Below, piece after piece: positions 39,922 through 48,657 of a stretch of DNA of 50,571 nt. The position numbers were made by a program, and so were the translations under genes. Source of the DNA: Clostridia bacterium (GTDB taxonomy: Bacteria > Bacillota > Peptococcia > DRI-13 > UBA5745). The notes beneath the pieces were generated by a model. That model saw only the letters and a list, made by a program, of their open reading frames with translations. It was not told where the DNA came from and made no database searches. Location of the stretch: NCBI GenBank assembly GCA_018434325.1, contig JAHDPO010000045.1, positions 1 to 50,571 of the forward strand, written 5' to 3'. Each line of letters begins with the position of its first letter. Position 1 is the first letter of the stretch.

Positions 39922-42900
39922 CCCTGCTTTCCTCCTTAAGCTTGTGCAAAACAGCCTGATCATTAAAGGCCGGCAAATAACGATAACTATGGCCCGGCAT
40001 CGCCGGGTCAAAACGGCAGACACTGCCATAGGGACAATAAACACAGGCATTTTTTTTGCCTGTTTGGTAAGGAGATAAAGAAATATCCCCTTCCATGATC
40101 CTTTGACCGGCTGTATTAAGCAGCCGGCGGCTGTAGCCCCCTAAAAGCCGGAAGCCATCGTCGGTCAGTAATTTAGAATTCCTGCCGAATTCGCCGGACT
40201 TCAATTCGGCCACCGGCAAAAACAGTGATTTGCCGTAATTGCGATCCATCAGAATCGCCACCTCCCGATCCTGCAGCAAGTAGCCTTGGAGGGACTGGGC
40301 TTTAATCATCTTCTCCTGCCGCCATTGTTCATCCAAAGCCTCGCGGATGTTGGCCGCCCGCAGTATGGGATCATGCACTTGAAAATAGAACAAGCCGGCG
40401 GGCCTGGCCTGGGGCAAGGCCGCCAAAGCTGCTTCCATATACAGAACCAGCTGAAGTTTCAGACCATGAAAGACTTCATGAAGGGCCAAGGTTTTGTGGC
40501 CGGATTTATAGTCCACTACCCGCAAAAACTGCTGGCCGGTTTGGGGCAGGAAAGCCTGATCAATACGATCAATACGGCCCCGCAAAAGTATGCGGCGGTC
40601 TTCCCCCAGCTCTAAAGCCAGGGGCGGCAGGCTGCCCGGCTCATCAAAACCGAAAGCCGCCTCCAGGGCATAGGGGCGAAAATTACCCTGCCCCTCCTGG
40701 TAAGCCAAAGCTCTGACTGAGCTTTGCAGGATGCGGTTCAAATTATCCGACAGGCTGCGATACCAGGCGGAGGTCAAAAATATCTCATGGCTTTTTTGAG
40801 CCAGCTGCTCTTTGGCCACTTTTTCCACCCAAGCCTCCAGCTCCTCCTGGCCCAGACTGCCCAAGAACAAGCCCCGGTCCTTGACCTGATTAATCAAAGT
40901 CTCCAGGCTATCATGAAAAAAATTGCCGATGGCCGGCGGCCGGACTTCATATTCTTCTCGGGGCTCAAGCTTTAAGCCAAAGGCTAAAAAATGCGCAAAG
41001 GGGCAGGCCTGAAACTGTTCCAGCCGGGTGATGCTTGTTTTGATGATCCGGCCAAAAAGCCGTTCCGCCAAGGCCTTGGGCAGAGGCTTGCCCAAAGGCG
41101 CCAAATCATAAGCCGCCTCCAGCCGCCGCATATCCCGGCGGTAGGCTTCCTGACGGTAAAACCACTGAAAGACAAAGCGCCACAGCCCTTCCCACTGATC
41201 ATCCGGCAAACCGTCAGCTTCTTTTGCCGCCAGGCTTCTTTCTTCACTCTGCAAGGCTAAGCCTAAAAGCTGTAAAGTCATGGCCGGCCTGGTCAGCTGC
41301 CGGATTAAAGCCGGCTCTTTTTCTTCTATGGCAAGGCCGGGAAACCAGCGGCAAAGCTGCTCCAGCAAAGGCGAAGCAGCCTGGCTTTTGCCCTGGGTAT
41401 CGGCTCTGGCGCAGCTGATGCTAAGGCTTTGGGAAGCTCTGGTTAAGGCAATGTAAATTAAATACGCTTCGGAAAACATCCGGCGCCGGCTGTCCGGGGC
41501 CAGGTATACTTGCTTTTGGGCCAGCCATTGCCGTTCCGCCGCCGCCAAGAGACCGTCCTCCTGAATATGAGCCGGCAGCACGCCTTCATTAGCGCCTAAA
41601 ATCCAGACCTTGGCGGCCAAAGGAGAGCGGCTGCGATCCATGGAGCAGATGGTTACCTGATCCAAAGCCGGCGGCAGGGCTGCCATTTCCAAAGCCTCCA
41701 GACCGCTTTCCCAAACGGCCGCCAAAAGACCGGCATCCGCCTTGCCGGCAGCCGGCGCTGCCATATCGGCGGCTCCTTCCCGCTCAGAGTCATTATCCTC
41801 TGCCGCCAAAGGTTCTTGCCCTCCTGATACCGGCGTTAGAAACAATACGGTCTGATCGAAAAGCTCCATAATCTTTTGCCAAGTTCTTTGGTGGATTTGA
41901 GCCAGCTCCGGCTCACCCTTTTCCAAAGCCTCATTGGCCCAGCGGCTGCAGGTTTCCTCTGCTTTCAGTTCCCGTAAATGCTCATAAACAGCCTCAACCA
42001 TTTTCTCGATAGTAGAAGCCTGCTCCAAAGTTTTTCTTAAACCCTGAATAGGCCGCCAGAGCTTTTGCCGCAGACCTTCCATGTAAGCGTCGATACGCTC
42101 TTTATCCGGGTCTTCCGGAGCAGTAAAGCTCCAGGGACGCCGGCTTTCCCAATGCATACGCTGGATACCGTAAGCCAGGCAATAATTTTCCAAGGCATCC
42201 CCTTGGTTATCGGTGAGACCGGACAGGCCGGTCTTTACATAGGCCATTAAAGTGCCGGTGCTCCAGCGGTCTTTTAAAATCACCATCAGCTCTTTAAGCA
42301 GGCAGACCAGCGGGTGATACCGCAAAGGCTTGGCGCCGTCAAAAAAGTAAGGTATGCCGTAAGAAGGCAATATGCTGTGAAACAGGCTTTCATAAGCCTC
42401 GGGCCGCCGCAGCAGCACCACCATATCCTTGTAGCGCAGCCCCTCGTCTCTGGCAGCTTCCAGGATCTCCACCGCCAGCCGTTCTACCTCCCGCCGCATA
42501 TCGCCGCAGCTGGCCAAACGGATACCGCTCCAATCTGCCGCTGCCCTGGCCCCGGCCTCTGATCCACCGGCCAGAGCCGCCTCCAGCCGGGCCATTGCGG
42601 GGCTGGCTTGAAACCTTCTCCGGCCGGGAGCGGCCATATAAATTGGAGGCTCCATAGCAAAGCCTCCCTGCCTGCAAATTTCCCTGAGGTCCCGGGCAGT
42701 CTCCCAAGGAGGATAGAATAAATCATCCTCCTCCAGCCGCTCCTGCTCATAACCCCGGGGCAGATTCAACGTGATCTTGACAGGGCGGCCGGCCGCCAAC
42801 AGACAGCGAATAACCTGGAATTCTGCCGGCGTAAAGCCGTGAAAACCGTCCAGCCAAAAAGAAACCTGTTTAAGCCTTGGCCAGGCCGGCAGCTTCTCGC

Positions 42901-43522
42901 AGAGCAGCGTCAGTTCCCCCGCCAGATCCAGCCAGCCCCGGCTTAAAAAGGCTTCATAATCCTGAAAAATTCCGGCGATATCCGCCAGCTTGCCGGCCAA
43001 ATCCGGCGGCAGGTCCTGCCGGGCTGCACCGCCGCTTGGCACCTGACTGCCGGTCCCGCCATTTGCCCCAGCGCCGCCTTCACCCGAATCCAGGCATGAC
43101 AATAACAAAGGAGGATCGACCCGGTAAATCCGCAGCTCCTCCATCAAAGCCGTCAGCTGTTCCACAAAGCCTTTTTTATTCCATACCCGCTGGAAAGCCT
43201 TCAAATTATGTTTTTTCTCTTCTAAAATACTGCGCAAAACCAGGCTTTTGCCCACGGTATCCAAGGGCGGCAGCAGACCGCCGCCGGTTTCCTGCAAAGC
43301 CCAATGAACAAAGCGCCGGAAGCTTAAGACCTTTACCCGCAAGCCGCCGGCGCTGCCCAGAGCTTTCAGCAGCCTTTTTTCGTTGGCAAAAGTGGCTTGC
43401 TCCGGCGTCAGAAAAATATACTCTTCTTCCCCGCTGCCGGCAGCCAGCCGTTCACCGATCTGCCGGATACAGGTTTCCGTTTTGCCGGAGCCTGCTCTGC
43501 CCAGAATTAACTCTAAACTCAA
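39905..43522 (-). CDS. addB: ATP-dependent helicase/nuclease subunit B
   Basis: Partner of AddA, 1205 residues. It begins with MSLELILGRAGSGKTETC, holding a P-loop. The C-terminal nuclease domain has VVDYKSGHKTL. A [4Fe-4S] cluster staples the domain: one cysteine in FQACPFAHFL and three in NACVYCPYGSVC, the known AddB pattern. Start is TTG at 43522 after AAAGGAG. The gene is 12 bp downstream of ilvN and overlaps addA. Confidence 0.95.
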   Translation of the reverse strand: MSLELILGRAGSGKTETCIRQIGERLAAGSGEEEYIFLTPEQATFANEKRLLKALGSAGGLRVKVLSFRRFVHWALQETGGGLLPPLDTVGKSLVLRSILEEKKHNLKAFQRVWNKKGFVEQLTALMEELRIYRVDPPLLLSCLDSGEGGAGANGGTGSQVPSGGAARQDLPPDLAGKLADIAGIFQDYEAFLSRGWLDLAGELTLLCEKLPAWPRLKQVSFWLDGFHGFTPAEFQVIRCLLAAGRPVKITLNLPRGYEQERLEEDDLFYPPWETARDLREICRQGGFAMEPPIYMAAPGRRRFQASPAMARLEAALAGGSEAGARAAADWSGIRLASCGDMRREVERLAVEILEAARDEGLRYKDMVVLLRRPEAYESLFHSILPSYGIPYFFDGAKPLRYHPLVCLLKELMVILKDRWSTGTLMAYVKTGLSGLTDNQGDALENYCLAYGIQRMHWESRRPWSFTAPEDPDKERIDAYMEGLRQKLWRPIQGLRKTLEQASTIEKMVEAVYEHLRELKAEETCSRWANEALEKGEPELAQIHQRTWQKIMELFDQTVLFLTPVSGGQEPLAAEDNDSEREGAADMAAPAAGKADAGLLAAVWESGLEALEMAALPPALDQVTICSMDRSRSPLAAKVWILGANEGVLPAHIQEDGLLAAAERQWLAQKQVYLAPDSRRRMFSEAYLIYIALTRASQSLSISCARADTQGKSQAASPLLEQLCRWFPGLAIEEKEPALIRQLTRPAMTLQLLGLALQSEERSLAAKEADGLPDDQWEGLWRFVFQWFYRQEAYRRDMRRLEAAYDLAPLGKPLPKALAERLFGRIIKTSITRLEQFQACPFAHFLAFGLKLEPREEYEVRPPAIGNFFHDSLETLINQVKDRGLFLGSLGQEELEAWVEKVAKEQLAQKSHEIFLTSAWYRSLSDNLNRILQSSVRALAYQEGQGNFRPYALEAAFGFDEPGSLPPLALELGEDRRILLRGRIDRIDQAFLPQTGQQFLRVVDYKSGHKTLALHEVFHGLKLQLVLYMEAALAALPQARPAGLFYFQVHDPILRAANIREALDEQWRQEKMIKAQSLQGYLLQDREVAILMDRNYGKSLFLPVAELKSGEFGRNSKLLTDDGFRLLGGYSRRLLNTAGQRIMEGDISLSPYQTGKKNACVYCPYGSVCRFDPAMPGHSYRYLPAFNDQAVLHKLKEESRVEKLE

Positions 43523-43534
43523 CGGTAGCTCCTT

Positions 43535-44032
43535 TTATAACTCTTTAGCCGGTAAGGGTCCCCGGGATATGATGATCTTACCGGTACGGACGATCTCGAT
43601 AATACCGTAATCCTTCAGCACCTCGCACAAGGCGTCGATTTTATTTTGGTTGCCGGCCAACTCGATAACCATGGTTTCCCGGTTGACGTCCACGATATTT
43701 GCCCGGAATATATTGACGATATCCACAATATCGGAGCGCTTCTCCGGAATAGCTTTAACTTTAATCATCACCAATTCCCGCTCCAGCGCATCTATATGAG
43801 TATGATCCACAATGCGAACCACATCCACCAGCTTAGCCAGCTGCTCTACCAATTGCTCGATGCGCATCGCGTCATTTTCCCGCACAACGATAGTAATTCT
43901 GGTAATATCGTTATCTTCCGTATAACCGGCGGCAATACTCTCAATATTGAAAGCCCGCCGGCTGATCAGGCCGGAAATTCTCGTCAGGACACCGGGACGG
44001 TTTTCAACTAAAACTGCTAATGTATGGGACAT
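43535..44032 (-). CDS. ilvN: Acetolactate synthase small subunit
   Basis: Regulatory subunit of 165 residues for acetolactate synthase in branched-chain amino acid synthesis. The N-terminal ACT domain (HTLAVLVENRPGVLTRISGLISRR) binds the feedback inhibitor valine and the C-terminal domain completes the family fold. The catalytic subunit gene is not adjacent: upstream there is a repeat element and rnpB. AGGAGGTAATCAA precedes the ATG. It may share a transcript with addB-addA. Confidence 0.95.
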   Translation of the reverse strand: MSHTLAVLVENRPGVLTRISGLISRRAFNIESIAAGYTEDNDITRITIVVRENDAMRIEQLVEQLAKLVDVVRIVDHTHIDALERELVMIKVKAIPEKRSDIVDIVNIFRANIVDVNRETMVIELAGNQNKIDALCEVLKDYGIIEIVRTGKIIISRGPLPAKEL

Positions 44033-44091
44033 TTGATTACCTCCTTAAATCAATGATCAGTTATGTGCAAAATTTCAACTTCTCCAGAGTC

Positions 44092-44278
44092 CACTAAAAA
44101 ATGAGCAAAATTTCAAGTTTAAAGTGTCAGAACACCGTTTTGGGGAATGTATTTGACTGCATCTGACCGCATTTGGCTATATCTAGTGCATTTGCATGAG
44201 AATAAACCATATTTTGAATAGACGACACACTTTAAACCTGCAATTTTGCGTATTTAGCTGAGACTTGACAACTTTTTT
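44092..44278. mobile_element. Inverted-repeat element, family 3, copy B
   Basis: Imperfect 22-bp inverted repeats at 44106-44127 and 44227-44248 match copy A, with the same left flank (CACTAAAAAATGAG) and a similar right flank. TTCAACTTCTCCA before it and TTCAACTTTTCCA after it could be a diverged target duplication. It sits in the upstream region of ilvN. Confidence 0.75.
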
Positions 44279-44369
44279 CAATGACTTCAACTTTTCCATA
44301 CGAATCCTTGCAGTTAGCCGCCTTGAACCCACATCCCCTGCGTTAGTATGAGTTAGTAGGTCTTCCCTC

Positions 44370-44398
44370 TTGAAAGGTATAATCGGCCATGATAAAAT
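44370..44398 (+). promoter_or_regulatory. Promoter of rnpB
   Basis: TTGAAA at 44370-44375 and TAAAAT at 44393-44398 with an ideal 17-bp spacer. The predicted start near 44405 is just ahead of the RNase P RNA. Confidence 0.8.
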
Positions 44399-44411
44399 GA
44401 GAGAATGGTGT

Positions 44412-44819
44412 ATAGCCTGAGCCCGCCGGGTGGTCGCAGCCGCAAGAGCCGAAAGGCTGCGGTTGAGGAAAGTCCGGGCTCCGCAGGGCAGGATGCTGGA
44501 TAACGTCCAGTGAAGGCGACTTTAAGGAAAGTGCCACAGAAACATACCGCCTATGGCTTGGCCATACCTTTGGTATCGGCCATGATCAGGCAAGGGTGAA
44601 ATGGTGAGGTAAGAGCTCACCGGCGAAAGGGTGACCTTTCGGCCGGGTAAACCCCATCCGGAGCAAGACCGAATAGAGGAGCAATGAGGCGGCCCGTCTC
44701 GCTCCCGGGTTAGGTCGCAAGAGGCGGCGGGTAACTGCCGTCCCAGATAGATGGCTACCACTTTTAGCGGCTTTGCCGCCAAAAGTACAGAACCCGGCTT
44801 ACAGGCAGGCTCAGGTCAT
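44412..44819 (+). ncRNA. rnpB: RNase P RNA, type A-like
   Basis: The catalytic RNA that cuts tRNA 5' leaders. The P1 helix joins GCCTGAGCC at 44415-44423 with GGCTCAGGT at 44808-44816. The conserved core is clear: GAGGAAAGTCCGGGCTCC near 44464 and ACAGAACCCGGCTTA near 44788, which form P4, with AGGGTGAAATGGTGAGGTAAGAGC-type sequence between. The compact arrangement looks like type A, as in clostridia, not the Bacillus type B. The ends are accurate to a few bases. Confidence 0.95.
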
Positions 44820-44899
44820 ACGCCGTATTATTATGTATTACATTATAACGCATCAGTAGAAAAATTTCGAGTGTAGAAATTTTAGAAGGGGTGTATTCC

Positions 44900-45679
44900 T
44901 TGGCCGATAATCAAACCATAGTGACACAGCTGATCTTTCAGACAGCCATAGGCAAGCAAAAGCCCCAAACTCTGCGCTCTCAGGAAACCCCTTGCCCATT
45001 TTGCGACCGTAGCCAGCTGCCGTCTATCCTCAAAGAAGACGGCGACATTTTACTGGTTCCCAACAAATACCCGATCCTGCAGGGCAGCACTCCCCTTGTC
45101 CTCATTGAGACGGCCGATTGCGAATCAGAACTCTCTCAATACGAGGAGGACCACTTGCTCCGTGTTTTCCATATGGCCTTTGAGACCTGGGAAGAAATGA
45201 TGGCTGATTCTGCCTACAAATCCGTGCTTTTTTTAAAAAACCACGGCCCCTTATCCGGCGGCAGCCTCCGCCATCCCCATATGCAGCTCATCGGCTTACG
45301 GGATGTAGATTACCGGTATAATATCCGTCACGAAGATTATTACGGACCGGTAATTTATCATTCTCCGGGAACAGAGCTCAATGTTTCTGATCACCCCCGC
45401 ATCGGCTTTACGGAATTCAACGCCGTTTTGACCGATGAGAAAGGCTTTAAAGATTTTTGCCTGCTGATTCAGAAGACTGTCCAATACGTTCTTCATTACC
45501 ATCAGGGGGGACGGATTAGCAGCTATAACCTTTTTTTCTATCGCCTTGACGGCATTACCTATTGCAAAATAATGCCCCGCTACGTTACCACTCCGCTTTT
45601 TATGGGCTACTCTATCCCCCAGGTGGTAGACAATTTGGAGGCTATTGTAGAAGATTTTCAAAAGCATTATTTCCCTTGA
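44900..45679 (+). CDS. DUF4931 protein, galactose-1-phosphate uridylyltransferase-like
   Basis: Protein of 259 residues with a HIT/GalT-type fold. TPCPFCDRSQLP near the N-terminus gives a zinc-type CxxC, and SGGSLRHPHMQLIG carries the HxHxQ active-site motif, so nucleotidyl transfer or hydrolysis is expected. The sugar or nucleotide is unknown. I chose TTG at 44900, 8 bp after AGAAGGGG; an in-frame GTG at 44891 lies too near that site. Confidence 0.85.
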   Translation: MADNQTIVTQLIFQTAIGKQKPQTLRSQETPCPFCDRSQLPSILKEDGDILLVPNKYPILQGSTPLVLIETADCESELSQYEEDHLLRVFHMAFETWEEMMADSAYKSVLFLKNHGPLSGGSLRHPHMQLIGLRDVDYRYNIRHEDYYGPVIYHSPGTELNVSDHPRIGFTEFNAVLTDEKGFKDFCLLIQKTVQYVLHYHQGGRISSYNLFFYRLDGITYCKIMPRYVTTPLFMGYSIPQVVDNLEAIVEDFQKHYFP

Positions 45680-45717
45680 GAGAAGCAGCCCCCCATTTCA
45701 AAAAAAGGAGGTTCACC

Positions 45718-45972
45718 ATGAATATCAGCCAAATTCGCATTGCCTTAGGAGAGGAAAGCAAAATTAATCAAGGCCACCAGAAGCTTACGATTAAATCCGA
45801 CTCCCCCCAGATTACCTGTGCCGAAAATATCAAAATCGAATTCGACGAGAATTATAGCGTTGAAATAAAAGAAAACGCTGCCGGCCAGACCGTTTTGGTT
45901 CTTACTGCCGGCGGTATCCACCGGGTTATGGATACGTCCACTATTCAGCACCTGGTTTCTATGACCTATTGA
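45718..45972 (+). CDS. Small conserved-looking protein of unknown function, 84 residues
   Basis: A soluble, mostly beta-strand protein without signal, membrane segment or motif I recognise; TCAENIKIEFDENYSVEIKEN holds the only cysteine. AAAAAAGGAGGTTCACC is a very strong ribosome site 38 bp after the upstream stop, so it is probably cotranscribed with the DUF4931 gene. Confidence 0.75.
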   Translation: MNISQIRIALGEESKINQGHQKLTIKSDSPQITCAENIKIEFDENYSVEIKENAAGQTVLVLTAGGIHRVMDTSTIQHLVSMTY

Positions 45973-46040
45973 TCATCCTCAAAATCCATACGACTTCAAA
46001 TTTTGCTCAGCTAAGGGTGCAGGTTGCATCACCGGCTGAT

Positions 46041-46083
46041 AAAACGGGACGCTCCAGCCTCTTAGGGCCGCAGCGTCCGTTTG
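46041..46083. terminator. Bidirectional terminator between convergent genes
   Basis: ACGGGACGCT at 46044-46053 pairs with AGCGTCCGT at 46072-46080 with a one-base bulge, with A-run and T-run on either side. Confidence 0.75.
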
Positions 46084-46092
46084 TTATTTGTC

Positions 46093-46323
46093 TTATTTAT
46101 TGTTTTCCTGATACTTTCTCCGTCTTTGTTTGCGCAATTCTTTTTGGCGTCTTTTTTCTTCTTCGAGGGCTTTTTGCTGTTGGCCGGCCTTACGGCTTTT
46201 ATCATAAATCTGAACGACCATGCCAAGAACAATGCCGGCCGCCACGGCTATCAAAGGCTGCTTGGTTATCATGCCAAGAAACAGCGCCAGCAGAAAAGCT
46301 GCTGCAGTTAAAGCCCAAATCAT
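46093..46323 (-). CDS. Small membrane protein with basic C-terminus
   Basis: Protein of 76 residues: two adjoining hydrophobic segments (MIWALTAAAFLLALFLGMI and LIAVAAGIVLGMVVQIY) and then a strongly charged helix ending KELRKQRRRKYQENNK. The ATG at 46323 overlaps the TGA of the zinc-ribbon gene (ATGA), with AAAGGAG upstream. Function unknown; it is the last gene of the trmK operon. Confidence 0.75.
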   Translation of the reverse strand: MIWALTAAAFLLALFLGMITKQPLIAVAAGIVLGMVVQIYDKSRKAGQQQKALEEEKRRQKELRKQRRRKYQENNK

Positions 46324-47048
46324 TCCTTTGCTCCTTTGTGAGACGGTAATAAAATCCGCATGCAGTTTTCGCAGCAAATCAATTTATCCCCGTGATTGAC
46401 CAGCTTTACCATATGCTTAGACAAGCCGATGCGGCAGCCGCCACAGATGTCTTTTTCTAATATCACTACCGGATTGTCGGGGTTAGAACGGATGGCGTCC
46501 TGATACAAAGCGGCGGTTTCCGGGTCCAGCCCCTCCATCAGCTCCTCTTCCTTGGCTGCAAAAGAGGCCATTTGCAAGTCTGCCTTAGCCTTTTCCTGAT
46601 TATATATTGTCGCCCGTTGATTAAACTGGGCTTTTAATTCTTTGATTCTTGCCTGCGCTATGCTTTTTTCTTTTGTATAGGCGGCCAGCTTATTTTGCAA
46701 ATCGATAGCCTTGGCCTCGCCCAAAAGCTGATTTTCTTCGGCCTTCGCCACTTCCTGCTGAATTTCCAGCATATCCTTCAGGGACAGGCCCCGTTGCCGG
46801 ATCATCCGCTCCTTCGCTTTGGCAATATCCGCAGTCCACTTGGGCACATCAAGAAGCAGCTGATCCAGCTCTTCTTTTTTCTCCTGATATTCCCGGGCCA
46901 TATGGTTCAACTGCTTTTCAGCCGCCAAAATCGCACTCTTTAAATCCCTGATCTCCCGGTAAATCGGCCCCAGTTGCTTTTTAGGATCAACTTTACTTCT
47001 TTCCCTGTTGTTTTCACCCAATGCCATCAGAATTTCTATCTTGTCCAT
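46320..47048 (-). CDS. Coiled-coil protein with C4 zinc ribbon
   Basis: Protein of 242 residues: a long coiled coil (about 20-175) followed by a zinc ribbon with ICGGCRIGL and LICCENCMRIL (two CxxC pairs). It matches the CT398/zf-RING_7 family, commonly next to the Nif3-like gene. Binding of DNA or RNA has been proposed for the family, but the role is not settled. GAAAGGAGG precedes the ATG at 47048. Confidence 0.9.
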   Translation of the reverse strand: MDKIEILMALGENNRERSKVDPKKQLGPIYREIRDLKSAILAAEKQLNHMAREYQEKKEELDQLLLDVPKWTADIAKAKERMIRQRGLSLKDMLEIQQEVAKAEENQLLGEAKAIDLQNKLAAYTKEKSIAQARIKELKAQFNQRATIYNQEKAKADLQMASFAAKEEELMEGLDPETAALYQDAIRSNPDNPVVILEKDICGGCRIGLSKHMVKLVNHGDKLICCENCMRILLPSHKGAKE

Positions 47049-47073
47049 ATTAGCCCTCCTTTCGGACAAATTG

Positions 47074-47868
47074 CTATAAGGTGTGAAATGGGTTGCCGCT
47101 GACCGCCGATACGGCGATGGTCAAATCCGGCAGCTGTTCTTTTAAATAGGCTGCTACTACGGGTATAACCGGGTTTTCTGTGGCAAAATGGCCACCATCC
47201 ACCAGCCCCAGATCCAATTCCATGGCGTGGACGCCTTCATGGTGGCTGATATCGGAAGTAACATACGTATCAGCCCCTTTGGCTTTAGCCTCGGCCATCA
47301 AAAAAGCGCCGGCGCCGCCGCAGCAAGCAACCTTAGATACTTGTTTTTCTTGTCCACCGCAATAACGGATTTGATTCGTACCCAGCTTTTGGGCGGTGAA
47401 AGCGGCAAATTCAGCCAAAGTCATGGGATTCTTTAATGTGCCGATCCGGCCCAGGCCGGCGTAGCCGGTATTTTGGTTCAGAGGCTGCAGGATTTTTGTG
47501 TCTTCGATACCCAGCAACTCTGCCAATACGTCATTGACGCCGTTTTTAACACAATCCAGATTGGTATGAGCAGTATATAAAGCAATGCCCCGGCGAATCA
47601 ACTCCAAGACGATCTTGTCATGGCCATAATCCTCTCTTAGCTGCTTAAAGGGCTTGAAAAATGGCGTATGATGGACAAAGATCATATCCGGCTGAAAGGC
47701 CAAGGCTTCCTGGGCCGCCTGCGGCGTCAGCTCCAAAGCCAAAAACAGCCTGACTACCTTTTGATTATAGCTCCCTAAATGCAACCCGATAGGATCCCCA
47801 TCTAATGCTAAATTAGGCGGGGCGTATTCATCGATTCGTTTGCAGATTTCTCTGCAGGTATAAGACAT
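47074..47868 (-). CDS. Nif3-like dinuclear metal centre protein
   Basis: Protein of 264 residues of the YqfO/Nif3 family, which forms toroidal hexamers with a two-metal site. Ligand segments are visible: HHTPFFKP, HTNLDCVKNGVND and GLVDGGHFATEN. This is the short form, without the PII-like insert of the Bacillus protein. The biochemical role is not settled; some members have GTP cyclohydrolase or hydrolase activity reported. The start lies 61 bp inside the trmK gene, and AGGGGAGG there is its ribosome site. Confidence 0.93.
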   Translation of the reverse strand: MSYTCREICKRIDEYAPPNLALDGDPIGLHLGSYNQKVVRLFLALELTPQAAQEALAFQPDMIFVHHTPFFKPFKQLREDYGHDKIVLELIRRGIALYTAHTNLDCVKNGVNDVLAELLGIEDTKILQPLNQNTGYAGLGRIGTLKNPMTLAEFAAFTAQKLGTNQIRYCGGQEKQVSKVACCGGAGAFLMAEAKAKGADTYVTSDISHHEGVHAMELDLGLVDGGHFATENPVIPVVAAYLKEQLPDLTIAVSAVSGNPFHTL

Positions 47869-48590
47869 TGCAATAAAGCCTCCCCTTCTTTGATCTGCTC
47901 TTGACAGCGGAGTTTCTTCTCATGGCTTAAAGGCGACTGGGATTTAGCCAATTGGCTGATTATCCGCCTTAGCCCCTCAAGCCTCTGCTGCACTGCCAAA
48001 GCCAAAAGCGGCGGTTTTTCGGCCAAAAGCAAAGGGCCGTATTGAGCCTCCAAAGAACTAAGAGGCTTCATCGCACCCGGCTGAGCCAGGATGATCTGGT
48101 AAAGAATATCCCGCTCTTCCAATATCGCTTCTTTGATGATCTGCCAGCCTTGCTTCTGCAAATATATACGGACTTGGCCGGCTTGCGTCATCGGCTGCAG
48201 CAGCAAGTAAGAAAGCTTTTTCACTACCGCCGGGCTGCCGGCTAAAATCTCCAAAATGGTGCCGCCGCCCATGCCGGCAATGGCTGCCGCCATCACCTCA
48301 CCGGGGACCAGAGGTTTGAGGCCGTCGCCTTTACGGATCTCAATGCTCTCCGTCAGCCCCAGTGCTTCTACATTGGCTAAAGCCCTGCGGTAAGGCCCCT
48401 CTACAACCTCTACGCCTATGCCTTTTTGGATCTTTCCCGATTTGACCAAATCGGCAAGCAGCCCTGCATGGTCTGTACCTATGTCTGCCAGGCTGGTTAT
48501 CTCCGGCAGAAAATCCGCCAGCAATGCCAGCCGGCGAGATAAAGCAGTTTTTTCATGGTTTTTTCCGTGGGTTTCCACATTAGCATTCAT
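47808..48590 (-). CDS. trmK: tRNA (adenine-22-N1)-methyltransferase TrmK
   Basis: Enzyme of 260 residues that methylates N1 of A22 in tRNA using SAM. The SAM motif SLADIGTDHAGLLADLV and the family segment AAIAGMGGGTILEIL are clear. It is the first gene of the trmK / Nif3-like / zinc-ribbon operon, an order common in Firmicutes. The ribosome site is weak. The last 20 codons overlap the Nif3-like gene in another frame. Confidence 0.94.
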   Translation of the reverse strand: MNANVETHGKNHEKTALSRRLALLADFLPEITSLADIGTDHAGLLADLVKSGKIQKGIGVEVVEGPYRRALANVEALGLTESIEIRKGDGLKPLVPGEVMAAAIAGMGGGTILEILAGSPAVVKKLSYLLLQPMTQAGQVRIYLQKQGWQIIKEAILEERDILYQIILAQPGAMKPLSSLEAQYGPLLLAEKPPLLALAVQQRLEGLRRIISQLAKSQSPLSHEKKLRCQEQIKEGEALLQCLIPAEKSANESMNTPRLI

Positions 48591-48657
48591 ATTACCAATT
48601 ATACCATAATTTCTTAGAAAGAGCCAGCAGGGCCAAGCCTTATTTCAGCAAGTCGCC

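Noticed and set aside
39922-40050. Longer AddA start at 40050
   Set aside because: The extra 43 residues are AddB sequence read in another frame; the TTG at 39921 has a ribosome site and starts the conserved region.
44033-44369. T-box or attenuator ahead of ilvN
   Set aside because: The stretch is filled by the family 3 repeat, and no T-box core or leader peptide is present.
44343-44782. Open frames across 44343-44782 on the minus strand
   Set aside because: They lie within the RNase P RNA and its promoter, whose conserved core and P1 helix are clear.
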